This document shows, piece by piece, positions 1 to 7,786 of a stretch of 51,828 nt of DNA. The stretch covers positions 1-51,828 of the forward strand of contig JAKLKF010000048.1 of assembly GCA_023150805.1 (NCBI GenBank), written 5' to 3'. The notes under the pieces are model-generated. The model was not told the origin of the DNA. It saw only the letters and a program-made list of their open reading frames with translations, and ran no database searches. The DNA comes from Myxococcota bacterium (lineage in GTDB: Bacteria; Myxococcota_A; UBA796; UBA2385). Numbering within the stretch: position 1 is the stretch's first letter; each line of letters begins with the position of its first letter. The translations under genes and the position numbers were made by a program.

Positions 1-171
1 GACGCGGTGCTGCTGGGGCGCGCCGGGCCGGTGGTCTTCGACGGGACCGACCACCTGGAGGCGGCCTGGGTCTCCTGCCAGGAGGACTGCACCCCCTGCC
101 GGCAGGCCGCGGTGGAGGTCGACCAGCAGGACAACCGCCTGCTCGGCGTGCGCTTCCAGGGGCTGGACTGA
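1..171 (+). CDS. C-terminal end of an unidentified protein (5' truncated)
   Basis: The reading frame is open from the first base and ends at TGA 169-171, giving the last 56 residues of a protein whose start lies outside the window. The fragment has three closely spaced cysteines in the pattern C-x3-C-x2-C (CQEDCTPC) and is otherwise acidic and unremarkable. I do not recognise a family. Its stop codon is the first triplet of the 121-bp direct repeat that drives the next gene, so the downstream promoter begins immediately at its end. Confidence 0.6.
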   Translation, partial: DAVLLGRAGPVVFDGTDHLEAAWVSCQEDCTPCRQAAVEVDQQDNRLLGVRFQGLD

Positions 172-289
172 CGCGGCGCGCCTTGGCGCAGCGCCCGGAC
201 GACGACTATCCTTGCGGGTCCCGAGGCTCCCCATGACCGCGCTGCTCCTCCCCCTCTCGGCTTCCCTGGCCCTGGTGACAGGCTGCAAG
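169..289 (+). repeat. 121-bp direct repeat, copy 1 (promoter, start and lipoprotein signal cassette)
   Basis: This segment recurs at 878-998 with one mismatch (C at 229 is T at 938). It runs from the TGA stop of the upstream gene through a short leader with a TATCCT hexamer (207-212), the ATG, the whole signal peptide and the lipidated Cys plus one Lys codon. Similarity stops abruptly on both sides. It is a complete expression and export cassette. Confidence 0.95.
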
Positions 290-880
290 CCGGTGACCGA
301 CGTCTGGGGCCACCCCCTCTACGAGTACTTCCCCTTCGACAAGGAGCGGACCTGGGCCTACGCGATGGACGACGACAGCGCCGGCTACGTCCTCGCGGTG
401 GAGAAGGTGGCCGCAACCGACCAGCAGGGGGTCGAGGTCGCCACGCTGGAGTACCGCAAGCAGGACAGCGACCTGCTCTACAGCGTGGACTGGTCCAGCG
501 ACGCCAACGGGGGCGTGCTGATCCACGGCTACACCGTGCAGGGCGGCGACTCCGTCCGCTTCGACACGGCAGTGCAGTTCGCCAACCACGAGGCGTTGGC
601 GGGCGAACAGGTCGTGACCGAGACCAACGGCATGACCTTCACCGCCACCTTCCACGGCATCGAGGAGTGCCCGAACCTGTGGACCTCCGAGGTGTGGGAC
701 TGCGCCCACATCACCCTCGACGACGGCGACGGCGACGACATGGCGGGGCCGCCCTTCGCCGGGGACTGGTGGGGGGCCGGCTCCTGGAACGCCAGCCGCT
801 TCCACACGACGGGCGGGTCGGCCGACTGGGTCCTGACCAGCGCCTGGTACTGCGACCCCGAGGCGCAGCCCTGCGGTTGA
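233..880 (+). CDS. Putative lipoprotein, unknown function
   Basis: A 215-residue protein with a typical lipoprotein signal: a hydrophobic stretch follows Met-Thr and ends in the lipobox L-V-T-G with Cys18 as the predicted lipidated residue, then Lys at +2. I chose ATG 233; an in-frame TTG at 212 would add seven residues and overlaps the TATCCT hexamer. The mature part is rich in Asp, Trp and Tyr, begins with a YFPFDKERTWAY-like segment seen in some secreted lipoproteins, and carries a DDGDGDD cluster near residue 165 that could bind calcium. No catalytic motif was recognised. Its promoter, leader and signal peptide are nearly identical to those of the following gene, while the mature proteins are unrelated. 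Confidence 0.8.
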   Translation: MTALLLPLSASLALVTGCKPVTDVWGHPLYEYFPFDKERTWAYAMDDDSAGYVLAVEKVAATDQQGVEVATLEYRKQDSDLLYSVDWSSDANGGVLIHGYTVQGGDSVRFDTAVQFANHEALAGEQVVTETNGMTFTATFHGIEECPNLWTSEVWDCAHITLDDGDGDDMAGPPFAGDWWGAGSWNASRFHTTGGSADWVLTSAWYCDPEAQPCG

Positions 881-998
881 CGCGGCGCGCCTTGGCGCAG
901 CGCCCGGACGACGACTATCCTTGCGGGTCCCGAGGCTTCCCATGACCGCGCTGCTCCTCCCCCTCTCGGCTTCCCTGGCCCTGGTGACAGGCTGCAAG
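878..998 (+). repeat. 121-bp direct repeat, copy 2 (promoter, start and lipoprotein signal cassette)
   Basis: Second copy of the cassette at 169-289, offset by exactly 709 bases, with a single substitution three bases before the ATG. It again starts on the stop codon (TGA 878-880) of the preceding gene and ends one codon after the lipidated Cys. The almost complete identity includes third codon positions of the signal peptide, so recent duplication or gene conversion is implied. Confidence 0.95.
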
Positions 999-2741
999 GA
1001 CAAGGCCGGCACGCCCGACACGGGCGACACCTCCGGCGACGGCGGCGGCTACGTCTCGCACGAGACCGGCGTCTGGACCGGTGACGACACGGGCACCGGA
1101 GACGGTGGCGGCGGGGCGACCGACGGCGGGGATGGGGGCGGCACGGCCGACGGCGGCGGGACCGGCGACGGCGGCACCGAGGTGGTGCCGATGGTGACGG
1201 CGCTGGCGCTGTACCCGACCTCGATGGTGGTCTGGCCGGGCGCCACCTGGGACAGCCGGCTGGTGGCGACCTGGGACGACGGCACGGTGGCAGAGGCGGA
1301 CGTCGCGTGGGCCAGCCTGGACGAGGCGGTGGCGACCGTGGACGCGGCCGGCGTGGTGACGGCGGTGGCGGCGGGCAGCACGGTGATCCAGGCCTCGCGC
1401 GACGGCGTGACGGTGGAGACGAGCGTCGAGGTGCGCGACGACGGGCTGGTCACGGTGACGGTGCTCGACCAGGAGACAGGGGCGCCGCACGTCGGGGCGC
1501 GGGTGCGGCTGGGCGACGCCGGGCCCGAGGGCACGACTGACAAGAAGGGGCGCATCTCGCTGGCCTGGAAGGAGAAGACGCCGCCGGCCACGCTCACGGC
1601 CTGGGCGCACGAGCGGGTGCCGACCACCGTCGTCGGCCCGGTGCAGCGCGAGCTGGTGGTGCCGATCCGGCCCAAGGAGGGCATCGAGCCGGTGCTGGGC
1701 AGCATCGGCGGCGGCGTGGACATGGACGGCATCCCCAGCGGCGGCGGCGGCGACCTGAAGATGGGGCTGGCCGCGCCGAGCCTGGTGCACGGCCCGCTGC
1801 TGATCGACCCGGCCCTGCTGATCGGCGCGCCGCGCGAGGTGACCCTGTACGGCGTGACCGCCGACGTGCCGGCCAACATCTTCATCCGGGAGGCGGCCGA
1901 GGACTACGAGGTGCCCGCCGTGGAGGGCACGACCGGGGTGTGGTCGCTGGCGGCACCGCTGGCCATCGGCGACGTCACCAGCGGCCTGGCCGGCGCCACC
2001 GACGCGATCGGGCTGATGCTGGAGGACCTGGACAAGGTGGTCTGGGGCTTCGAGTACGGCGCCACCCTGCTGGCCGGCGAGACGGCCACCGTGGACATCG
2101 CGCCGGGCACGGCGCTGACCGGGTCGATGACGGTGGACGTCGGCGAGCTGTCCGTCGGCTTCAGCGGCGACGAGGAGATGCTGGTGCTGCTGGGGGAGGA
2201 TCTGCCTGCCCAGGGCTTCACCCCCGTGGGCCTGGGCGTGGGCCGCTTCGAGGTCGAGCTGGCGGTCGTGCCGGGCTCGCTGCCCGAGTCCGCGGGCCGG
2301 ACCGTGGCCGCCATCGCCCAGGTGGGCGGGCTGGGCGCGGGCACGGGCTACGGCGTGTGCACCTCGTGGGCGCCGGCGACCGGCGACGGCGACGAGACGC
2401 TGGCACTGCCAGCACTGCAGCAGGTGCCGGCGCTGCACCTCTTCGACCCCGCCACGCGGGCGTTCACGGTGGAGACGGATCCGCGGGCGCGGTGGGTCCA
2501 CGTGCTGGTGACCGGCGGCGAGGAGGGCGCCTGGCACGACCTGGTGATGGACGGCGGCAGGGTGGAGAGCGTGTTGCCCCACCTGGGCGGCACCTTCGGC
2601 TACGGCGGCACCTCCTGGACGGTGGTGGCGCTGGAGCTCGAGGCCGGCAGCTTCCACGACCTGGTGCGGGACGGCTGGCAGAGCGACCAGGACCTGGCCC
2701 AGGTCTCGCAGACCTCCGGGCTGCTGACGCAGGAGCCTTGA
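942..2741 (+). CDS. Large lipoprotein with Asp/Gly linker, Ig-like (Big_2) and carboxypeptidase-regulatory-like domains
   Basis: A 599-residue lipoprotein. The signal peptide ends at Cys18 (L-V-T-G-C), followed by a roughly 65-residue linker of Gly, Asp and Thr. Residues around 90-165 look like a bacterial Ig-like group 2 domain: a hydrophobic strand, then ATWDDGTVAEADVAWAS and a VDAAGVVTAVAAG-type turn, typical of Big_2. The next segment (VTVTVLDQETGAPHVGARVRLGD) resembles the carboxypeptidase regulatory-like beta sandwich. The remainder is beta-rich with no catalytic motif seen. The protein is probably anchored in the outer membrane and exposed. Start ATG 942 follows the duplicated leader. 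The TGA stop overlaps the ATG of the phosphohexomutase by one base, so the two may be cotranscribed by chance of packing rather than shared function. Confidence 0.85.
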   Translation: MTALLLPLSASLALVTGCKDKAGTPDTGDTSGDGGGYVSHETGVWTGDDTGTGDGGGGATDGGDGGGTADGGGTGDGGTEVVPMVTALALYPTSMVVWPGATWDSRLVATWDDGTVAEADVAWASLDEAVATVDAAGVVTAVAAGSTVIQASRDGVTVETSVEVRDDGLVTVTVLDQETGAPHVGARVRLGDAGPEGTTDKKGRISLAWKEKTPPATLTAWAHERVPTTVVGPVQRELVVPIRPKEGIEPVLGSIGGGVDMDGIPSGGGGDLKMGLAAPSLVHGPLLIDPALLIGAPREVTLYGVTADVPANIFIREAAEDYEVPAVEGTTGVWSLAAPLAIGDVTSGLAGATDAIGLMLEDLDKVVWGFEYGATLLAGETATVDIAPGTALTGSMTVDVGELSVGFSGDEEMLVLLGEDLPAQGFTPVGLGVGRFEVELAVVPGSLPESAGRTVAAIAQVGGLGAGTGYGVCTSWAPATGDGDETLALPALQQVPALHLFDPATRAFTVETDPRARWVHVLVTGGEEGAWHDLVMDGGRVESVLPHLGGTFGYGGTSWTVVALELEAGSFHDLVRDGWQSDQDLAQVSQTSGLLTQEP

Positions 2742-4909
2742 TGGACATCGAGCACGACGCCGCCCCCCCCGAGCTGGCGGCGGCGCGGCAGGCCTTCGCG
2801 GGCCTGGCGGTCCCCTCGCACGCGCGGGAGGCGGCCCTGCGCCACCTCGACCGCTGGCTCAGCGACCCGGTCTTCCTCGCCTACCGCCCGCAGGTGATGG
2901 CGCTCCTGGAGGCGGGCCGCTGGGAGACGCTGCTCGACAGCTTCTGGCAGGTCCTGCCCTTCGGCACGGGCGGGCGGCGCGGCACGGTGGGGGTGGGGCC
3001 CAACCGCTTCAACCCGTGGACGCTGGGCGCCAGCGTGCAGGGGCACGCGACCTGGCTGCGGCGCACGATGGGCGACGGGCCGCTGGCGGTGGTGGTCACC
3101 TACGACGTGCGGCAGTTCCTGGACCTGCGCGGGCAGCTCGTGGCCGGCGTGCCCTCGCCGGTGCTGGGCATGACCAGCCGCGACTTCGCCGAGATCGCCG
3201 TCGAGGTCTACGCCGCGGCCGGGATCGCGACCTGGCTGCCCCCCGTGGGCCAGTACCTGAGCACGCCCGAGCTTTCCTTCGCCATCCGCCACCTGGGCGC
3301 CCAGGCCGGGCTGATGATCAGCGCGAGCCACAACCCGCCGGACGACAACGGCGGCAAGCTCTACAACGCCCAGGGCGGGCAGGAGGTGCCGCCGCGGGAC
3401 GAGGAGATGGCGCGCGAGGTCGAGGGCGTGGGCCACATCGACCGGATGAGCCTGGACCGGGCGCGGGCGGCCGGGCTGGTGCGCGAGCTGGGCCCCGAGG
3501 TGCACGAGGCCTACATCCAGGCGAACCTGCGGTGCAGCCTGGACCCGCAGGCGCGCGGGGCACGGATCGTCTTCACGGGACTGCACGGCCTGGGCCGGCA
3601 GACCGTGGGCGAGGTGCTGGCCCGCGCGGGCTTCGACCTGCGGCTGGAGCCGACCCAGGCCGAGTACGACGGCGCCTTCCCGAACGTGCCCTTCCGTGCG
3701 CCCAACCCCGAGGTGCCCCGGGCGCTGGACGCGGCCTGCGCCTACGCCGACCAGGTGGGCGCCGACGTGGTGATGGCCTGCGACCCGGACGCCGACCGGC
3801 TGGGGCTGGCGGCCCGCCACCCCGCGGGTCCCGGCGGGTCCTGGCGGGTCTTCTCGGGCAACGAGATCGCGGCCCTGGCCTGCCACTACGTGGTGGCGCA
3901 CGGCGGGCGGCCCCACCCGCTGGTGATCCAGACCGAGGTGACCAGCGGGCTGGTCAGTCGCGTGGCGAAGGCCGGCGGCGCCCGGGTGATCGACCACCTG
4001 CTGGTGGGCTTCAAGTACATCGGCGACGCGCTGCACCAGATCGAGGAGCACGGCAGCTTCGCGGGGGTGGCGGCGCGGCTGGCGGACTTCGCCCTGGGGG
4101 CGGAGGAGTCGCACGGGCTGCTGGTGACCCCGGAGATCCGCGACAAGGACGCGGCCGGCGGGGCGCTCATGCTGGCCGAGCTGGCCAGCCGGCAGGCGGC
4201 CCAGGGCGAGACCCTGGTCGACGCGCTCGACGAGCTGTGGCGCCGCGTGGGCTACGTCCAGAACCAGCTCCGCAGCGTCGTGATGCTGGGGGCCGAGGGC
4301 CGCGCCCGCATCGCGGCCGTCATGGCCAGCCTGCGGGCCGATCCGCCGACCCGCATCGGCGGGCTGGCGGTGACCGCGATCCACGACCGCCAGGACCCCC
4401 ACGGCGTCTTCGGGCCGCACCGCTCCGAGACCGACCGGGCCAGCCGGGACGTGCTGGTCTTCCAGCTCGGGCCCGACGCGCGCCTGGTGCTGCGGCCCAG
4501 CGGCACCGAGCCCAAGAGCAAGGTCTACGTCGAGGTCTGCGGTGACCGAGGGGCCGCCGACGCCGCGGCCGAGCGCGCCCGCGTGGACGCCGAGGTGCAG
4601 CGGCTGGCCAACACCTTCCTGGCCGACGTGCTCTCCCGGGTGGGGCTGGACGTGCCGGCCTGGGCGCTGGCGGCCAACGACCTGGTGGCCATCGAGCACA
4701 AGCAGGACCTGGCCCGCCGCGTGCTGCCCGAGCTGGCGGGCCGCCTGGAGCGGGGCGAGGCGGGGCCGGGCCTGGAGCGCTGGCTGGACGGGGCGCTCCT
4801 GGCCTACGGGCGCGACGCGCGCAAGCTCGTGGAGCCCGCCGTGGCGGCGTGGGCCGCGACGCAGCCGCCCGCGCAGGCGGCCCCGGTGCTGGCGCTGTTC
4901 CGCCGGTAG
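2741..4909 (+). CDS. Alpha-D-phosphohexomutase (phosphoglucomutase/phosphomannomutase) with C-terminal extension
   Basis: A cytoplasmic sugar phosphomutase interconverting hexose 1- and 6-phosphates. All four signature loops are visible: the catalytic SASHNP loop (residues 194-199, phosphoserine likely Ser196), the metal-binding DPDADR loop (348-353), the sugar-binding GAEESHG loop (453-459) and the phosphate-binding RPSGTEPK loop (585-592). At 722 residues it is longer than most family members (about 450-620). The excess is a helical C-terminal tail of about 120 residues rich in Ala, Arg and Glu. The start ATG 2741 overlaps the stop of the upstream lipoprotein gene. Sequence layout suggests the PGM2-like branch acting on glucose-1-phosphate, but the substrate is not decided by the motifs. 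It ends 8 bases before the convergent DUF1460 gene. Confidence 0.93.
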   Translation: MDIEHDAAPPELAAARQAFAGLAVPSHAREAALRHLDRWLSDPVFLAYRPQVMALLEAGRWETLLDSFWQVLPFGTGGRRGTVGVGPNRFNPWTLGASVQGHATWLRRTMGDGPLAVVVTYDVRQFLDLRGQLVAGVPSPVLGMTSRDFAEIAVEVYAAAGIATWLPPVGQYLSTPELSFAIRHLGAQAGLMISASHNPPDDNGGKLYNAQGGQEVPPRDEEMAREVEGVGHIDRMSLDRARAAGLVRELGPEVHEAYIQANLRCSLDPQARGARIVFTGLHGLGRQTVGEVLARAGFDLRLEPTQAEYDGAFPNVPFRAPNPEVPRALDAACAYADQVGADVVMACDPDADRLGLAARHPAGPGGSWRVFSGNEIAALACHYVVAHGGRPHPLVIQTEVTSGLVSRVAKAGGARVIDHLLVGFKYIGDALHQIEEHGSFAGVAARLADFALGAEESHGLLVTPEIRDKDAAGGALMLAELASRQAAQGETLVDALDELWRRVGYVQNQLRSVVMLGAEGRARIAAVMASLRADPPTRIGGLAVTAIHDRQDPHGVFGPHRSETDRASRDVLVFQLGPDARLVLRPSGTEPKSKVYVEVCGDRGAADAAAERARVDAEVQRLANTFLADVLSRVGLDVPAWALAANDLVAIEHKQDLARRVLPELAGRLERGEAGPGLERWLDGALLAYGRDARKLVEPAVAAWAATQPPAQAAPVLALFRR

Positions 4910-4917
4910 GCGGCCGC

Positions 4918-5841
4918 TCAGCCCGGGGGCAGGGCGGTCCGGCGTGGACCCTGCTCGCGAGGCACCAGCACGGTCACGCCGTCGACGGGCCAGCGGTCGT
5001 ACCAGCGCAGGTGCTCCAGGTACCAGGCCAGCCCGTGGTCCATCACGCGCTGGCCGCTCATCTTCGTGGCGTGGCGGATCATCGGCCGGTCCCCGCCGCC
5101 GGGCAGCTTGAAGCCCAGGTGGGTGACCACCATCGGCACGCCGGGCCGCGGCTGGCGCACGGTCAGGACCAGCGCGCCCGGCGGGATGTCGTCGATGGCG
5201 GCCAGCGCGGCGTCCACGCTGAGCACGGGCAGGGTGAAGCGCCCGACGGGCAGCCGGTCGTCGGGCAACGCGAACAGGGCGCGGCGGCGCCAGCCCCGCC
5301 AGGTGGCGGGGGTGACGGCCAGGTCGACCAGGTGGGTCTCGCCGAGCTGGTCGGTGATGTCCGCCAGGAGGCCGTCGGCGACGGCGCCGGGCACCCACTG
5401 CGAGATCATGAAGTGGCGGCGCGCCTCGTAGGTGGGGGCGGCGTCGCCGTAGCGCAGGCGCTGGCGCAGGGCGGGCGCGGAGAGGGGGTCGCCGGCCAGG
5501 GCCAGGGCCAGCACCTCCTCGACGAAGGTCAGGCAGTCGAAGGCGTCGTAGCGGGCCGGCGGATCGCGGTCGGGGGCCCGCCCCTCGCCCGCGGCGTCGA
5601 CCCGGTAGGGCCGCCCCAGCAACACCTGCGAGATGGCGGCCATGCGCTCTCCCACGGGGCGGGCGGCCACCTCGCGGGCCACGGCCACCAGCTCCTCGGG
5701 CATCGCGCCCTCGTCGACCACGACCGGGTCGGCGCCCTCGCCGGTGTCCTCGTCCAGGCTGGCGGCGGCGGCCGGCCCCAGCACCAGCAGCCACGCGGCC
5801 AGCAGCGGGCCCCAGCGCCAGCGGGTCGCGCGCGCGGACAC
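4918..5841 (-). CDS. Exported DUF1460-type (NlpC/P60-like) amidase
   Basis: A 307-residue protein with an N-terminal Arg-containing hydrophobic signal (about residues 1-27) and a DUF1460-like body (PF07313, related to N-acetylmuramoyl-L-alanine amidases). The diagnostic FDCLTFVEEVLALAL segment puts the presumed catalytic Cys at 103, and a VTHLGFKL segment further on probably supplies the His. Such proteins act on peptidoglycan or its fragments in the periplasm. The start is GTG 5841, 11 bases after the TAG of the upstream gene, with no clear Shine-Dalgarno sequence, so translation is probably coupled. It is the last gene of the minus-strand block that starts with an ECF sigma factor, which would fit an envelope-stress regulon. 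That link is inferred from position only. Confidence 0.82.
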   Translation of the reverse strand: MSARATRWRWGPLLAAWLLVLGPAAAASLDEDTGEGADPVVVDEGAMPEELVAVAREVAARPVGERMAAISQVLLGRPYRVDAAGEGRAPDRDPPARYDAFDCLTFVEEVLALALAGDPLSAPALRQRLRYGDAAPTYEARRHFMISQWVPGAVADGLLADITDQLGETHLVDLAVTPATWRGWRRRALFALPDDRLPVGRFTLPVLSVDAALAAIDDIPPGALVLTVRQPRPGVPMVVTHLGFKLPGGGDRPMIRHATKMSGQRVMDHGLAWYLEHLRWYDRWPVDGVTVLVPREQGPRRTALPPG

Positions 5842-5852
5842 GGAGGCGCCGG

Positions 5853-7724
5853 CTACAGGCCCAGCCGCTGCTGGTAGCCGGCGATGCGCTCCAGCATCTG
5901 GTCGACCTGCTCGTCGGCCAGGTCCTCGACGCTGGTGGAGAGGGCGCGCTGGATCAGGTCGAGCAGGCCCTCGTTGACCAGGCGTCGGTGCTCGGCCTCG
6001 GGGCGCTTGCGCAGGTTGCGCAGCAGGCGCTCGACGTCCATGCGGCCGTCCTCGTCCACCTGCACGCCGCGGAAGAGCACGGCGAAGCGGGTCGGCGGGC
6101 CGTCGACCAGGATCTGCGTGGTGACCCGGCCGCCGCCCTGGCCGCGCTGCTGGTCGATGGCGTGGCTGATCTCGGCCAGCACGTCGTTGACGACCTCGAT
6201 CTTGCGGCGGATGTCCCCCTCGTCCAGGCGCGGGCCCGAGAAGTTCAGCGCCACGGCGTGGCGCGCCTCCTCCTCGCTGGCCTCGCCCATGGCCAGCATC
6301 CCGCCCTCGTCCTCCCCGGCGTCCGTGGGCAGCTGCAGGGCGCGCTGCACCGCGGCCATGCCCTCGTCGGACAGGTCGACCCGGTCCAGGAAGCGATCGC
6401 CGGTGACGAACTCGCCCTTGCCGCCGCCGCGCACCGAGTCCTGATCCTCGAAGAAGGCCAGCTCCTCGTCGGGCACGCTGTGGTCGAAGGCAAAGCCCGG
6501 GGGCTGGGTCACGATGCCCTCCTCGTCGCGCTCGATGCCGTTGCGGACGGCGGCACGCCGGGCCTCGATCTCCCGGGCGCGGCGGATGGCGTGGGCCAGG
6601 CCCGGGTCGTCCAGGTCGCCGGGATCCTCGACCTCCGTGGCGCTGGAGGCTGGCAGGCCGGCGTCGGGGAGGAGCTCGGGCGGCGCCTCCTCGGTGGCGG
6701 CGTCGGGCTCCAGGTCGAGCGCCGGGAGCGGCTCGAGGGTCGGGCCGCCGCCGTCCTCGGCCTGCTCCGCCCACGGGGGCGGCGGCAGCGAGTGCGTGGC
6801 GGGCTCGTCGGGGAGCGCGTTGATCACGTCCTCGAGGGCCTGCTGGGCCGCCGCCTCGGCGTCGACGTCGGAGAGGGGCTGCAGCAGCCCGGCGTCGAGG
6901 TCGACGAGGTCGAGGATCTCCTCGGAGACGGGCCCGCCTTCGGCCTCGTCCTCCGGCTCCAGCAGGGGCTCCTCGGGCGCCGGCAGGGGCTCCTCGGGCA
7001 CCAGCAGGGGCTCCTCGGGCGCCGGCAGGGGCTCGGGCGGCGGCGGGCTGCCGCCGGTCGCCGCGAGCTCGACCACGCCCTGCTCGAGCATGTCCGTCAG
7101 CGCGAGCAGCGTGACGCCGTCCTCGAAGGGGCTGAGGTCCACCACGCCCTGCACGCCGCGCTCGGGCTCGCAGAGATCGAGCAGGCGGGCGTGGATGAGC
7201 TGCGCCGGCAGGCGCGTCCCGGGCCGCACCCGCAGGTGGGAGGCGCCCCGCCGCAGGACCTGGATGCGGTCGCGTCGCTGGCGCAGCCCCTCGAGCAGCT
7301 CGTGCGAGTCGTGCCCGGTCTGGATGTTCTCGACGAAGACCGCCTCCATCGGCTGCCAGGATGGGGCGGAGGCGCAGGAGATGAACTCCAGGACGTTCTG
7401 CCGGAAGCGCTGGACGAGGAGGTCGAGGTACAGATCCTCGGGCACGCGTCCCAACAGCAGGCCCTCGAGCGGCGCACCCGCGCGCAGCTCGGCCAGGAGC
7501 TGGTCGGCCTGGGTGCCCGAGATGGCGCCGCCGTTGAGCAGGCGGCGGATGGTCTGCGGGCCGTCGACGGGGCCGTGCGCGGCGAGGATCTCGCCCTGCA
7601 TCACGTAGAGCACCCACTCGCCACGCGGATCGACGGCGTGCAGCGAGCCCGTCACGCCGCGGGACAGGTAGTCCCTGACGATCTCCACCGGGTCGGTTGC
7701 GACGCTCTCTCGGCTCATGCGCAC
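5853..7724 (-). CDS. DUF4388-like (PATAN-type) regulatory protein with acidic linker
   Basis: A protein of 621-623 residues. The N-terminal 200 residues resemble DUF4388/PATAN domains common in Myxococcota (a GVTGSLHAV strand, a LYVMQGEILAA segment, then helices with LLLGRVPEDLYLDLL), usually found in gliding, chemosensory or signalling proteins. A long acidic Pro/Glu/Leu linker follows, containing three copies of a seven-residue unit. The C-terminal part (from about residue 490) is a conserved-looking alpha/beta unit with a strand ILVDGPPTRFAVLFRGV and a helical tail ending at LGL. No signal peptide is seen, so it is probably cytoplasmic. Start choice is open: GTG 7724 has AAGGA at ideal spacing, while ATG 7718 lies 11 bases from it. 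A TAGGAT hexamer at 7781-7786 could give it its own promoter. Confidence 0.7.
   Translation of the reverse strand: MRMSRESVATDPVEIVRDYLSRGVTGSLHAVDPRGEWVLYVMQGEILAAHGPVDGPQTIRRLLNGGAISGTQADQLLAELRAGAPLEGLLLGRVPEDLYLDLLVQRFRQNVLEFISCASAPSWQPMEAVFVENIQTGHDSHELLEGLRQRRDRIQVLRRGASHLRVRPGTRLPAQLIHARLLDLCEPERGVQGVVDLSPFEDGVTLLALTDMLEQGVVELAATGGSPPPPEPLPAPEEPLLVPEEPLPAPEEPLLEPEDEAEGGPVSEEILDLVDLDAGLLQPLSDVDAEAAAQQALEDVINALPDEPATHSLPPPPWAEQAEDGGGPTLEPLPALDLEPDAATEEAPPELLPDAGLPASSATEVEDPGDLDDPGLAHAIRRAREIEARRAAVRNGIERDEEGIVTQPPGFAFDHSVPDEELAFFEDQDSVRGGGKGEFVTGDRFLDRVDLSDEGMAAVQRALQLPTDAGEDEGGMLAMGEASEEEARHAVALNFSGPRLDEGDIRRKIEVVNDVLAEISHAIDQQRGQGGGRVTTQILVDGPPTRFAVLFRGVQVDEDGRMDVERLLRNLRKRPEAEHRRLVNEGLLDLIQRALSTSVEDLADEQVDQMLERIAGYQQRLGL
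6964..7026 (-). repeat. Three 21-bp tandem repeats encoding a Pro/Glu/Leu heptad
   Basis: Three head-to-tail 21-bp units (6964-6984, 6985-7005, 7006-7026), the outer two identical, followed by a partial unit. They encode a repeated PAPEEPL/VPEEPLP-type segment inside the linker of the DUF4388-like protein. The unit keeps the frame, so copy number changes would only alter linker length. Confidence 0.85.
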
Positions 7725-7780
7725 TCGATTCCTTGCGACCGCGGAAGCGGTCCCTGCACGCCGCCAGGTGCGGGGCCCGA

Positions 7781-7786
7781 ATCCTA
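7781..7786 (-). promoter_or_regulatory. Candidate -10 element (TAGGAT)
   Basis: TAGGAT on the minus strand, directly before and touching the stop codon of the upstream S41-like gene and about 56 bases before the DUF4388-like start. The same kind of hexamer recurs before many other genes of the window. No -35 element is apparent. Confidence 0.35.

Noticed and set aside
2741..4909. Frameshift or gene fusion explaining the long phosphohexomutase
   Set aside because: The frame is continuous, the four signature loops are in order, and the tail has the same codon usage as the rest. A natural extension is simpler.
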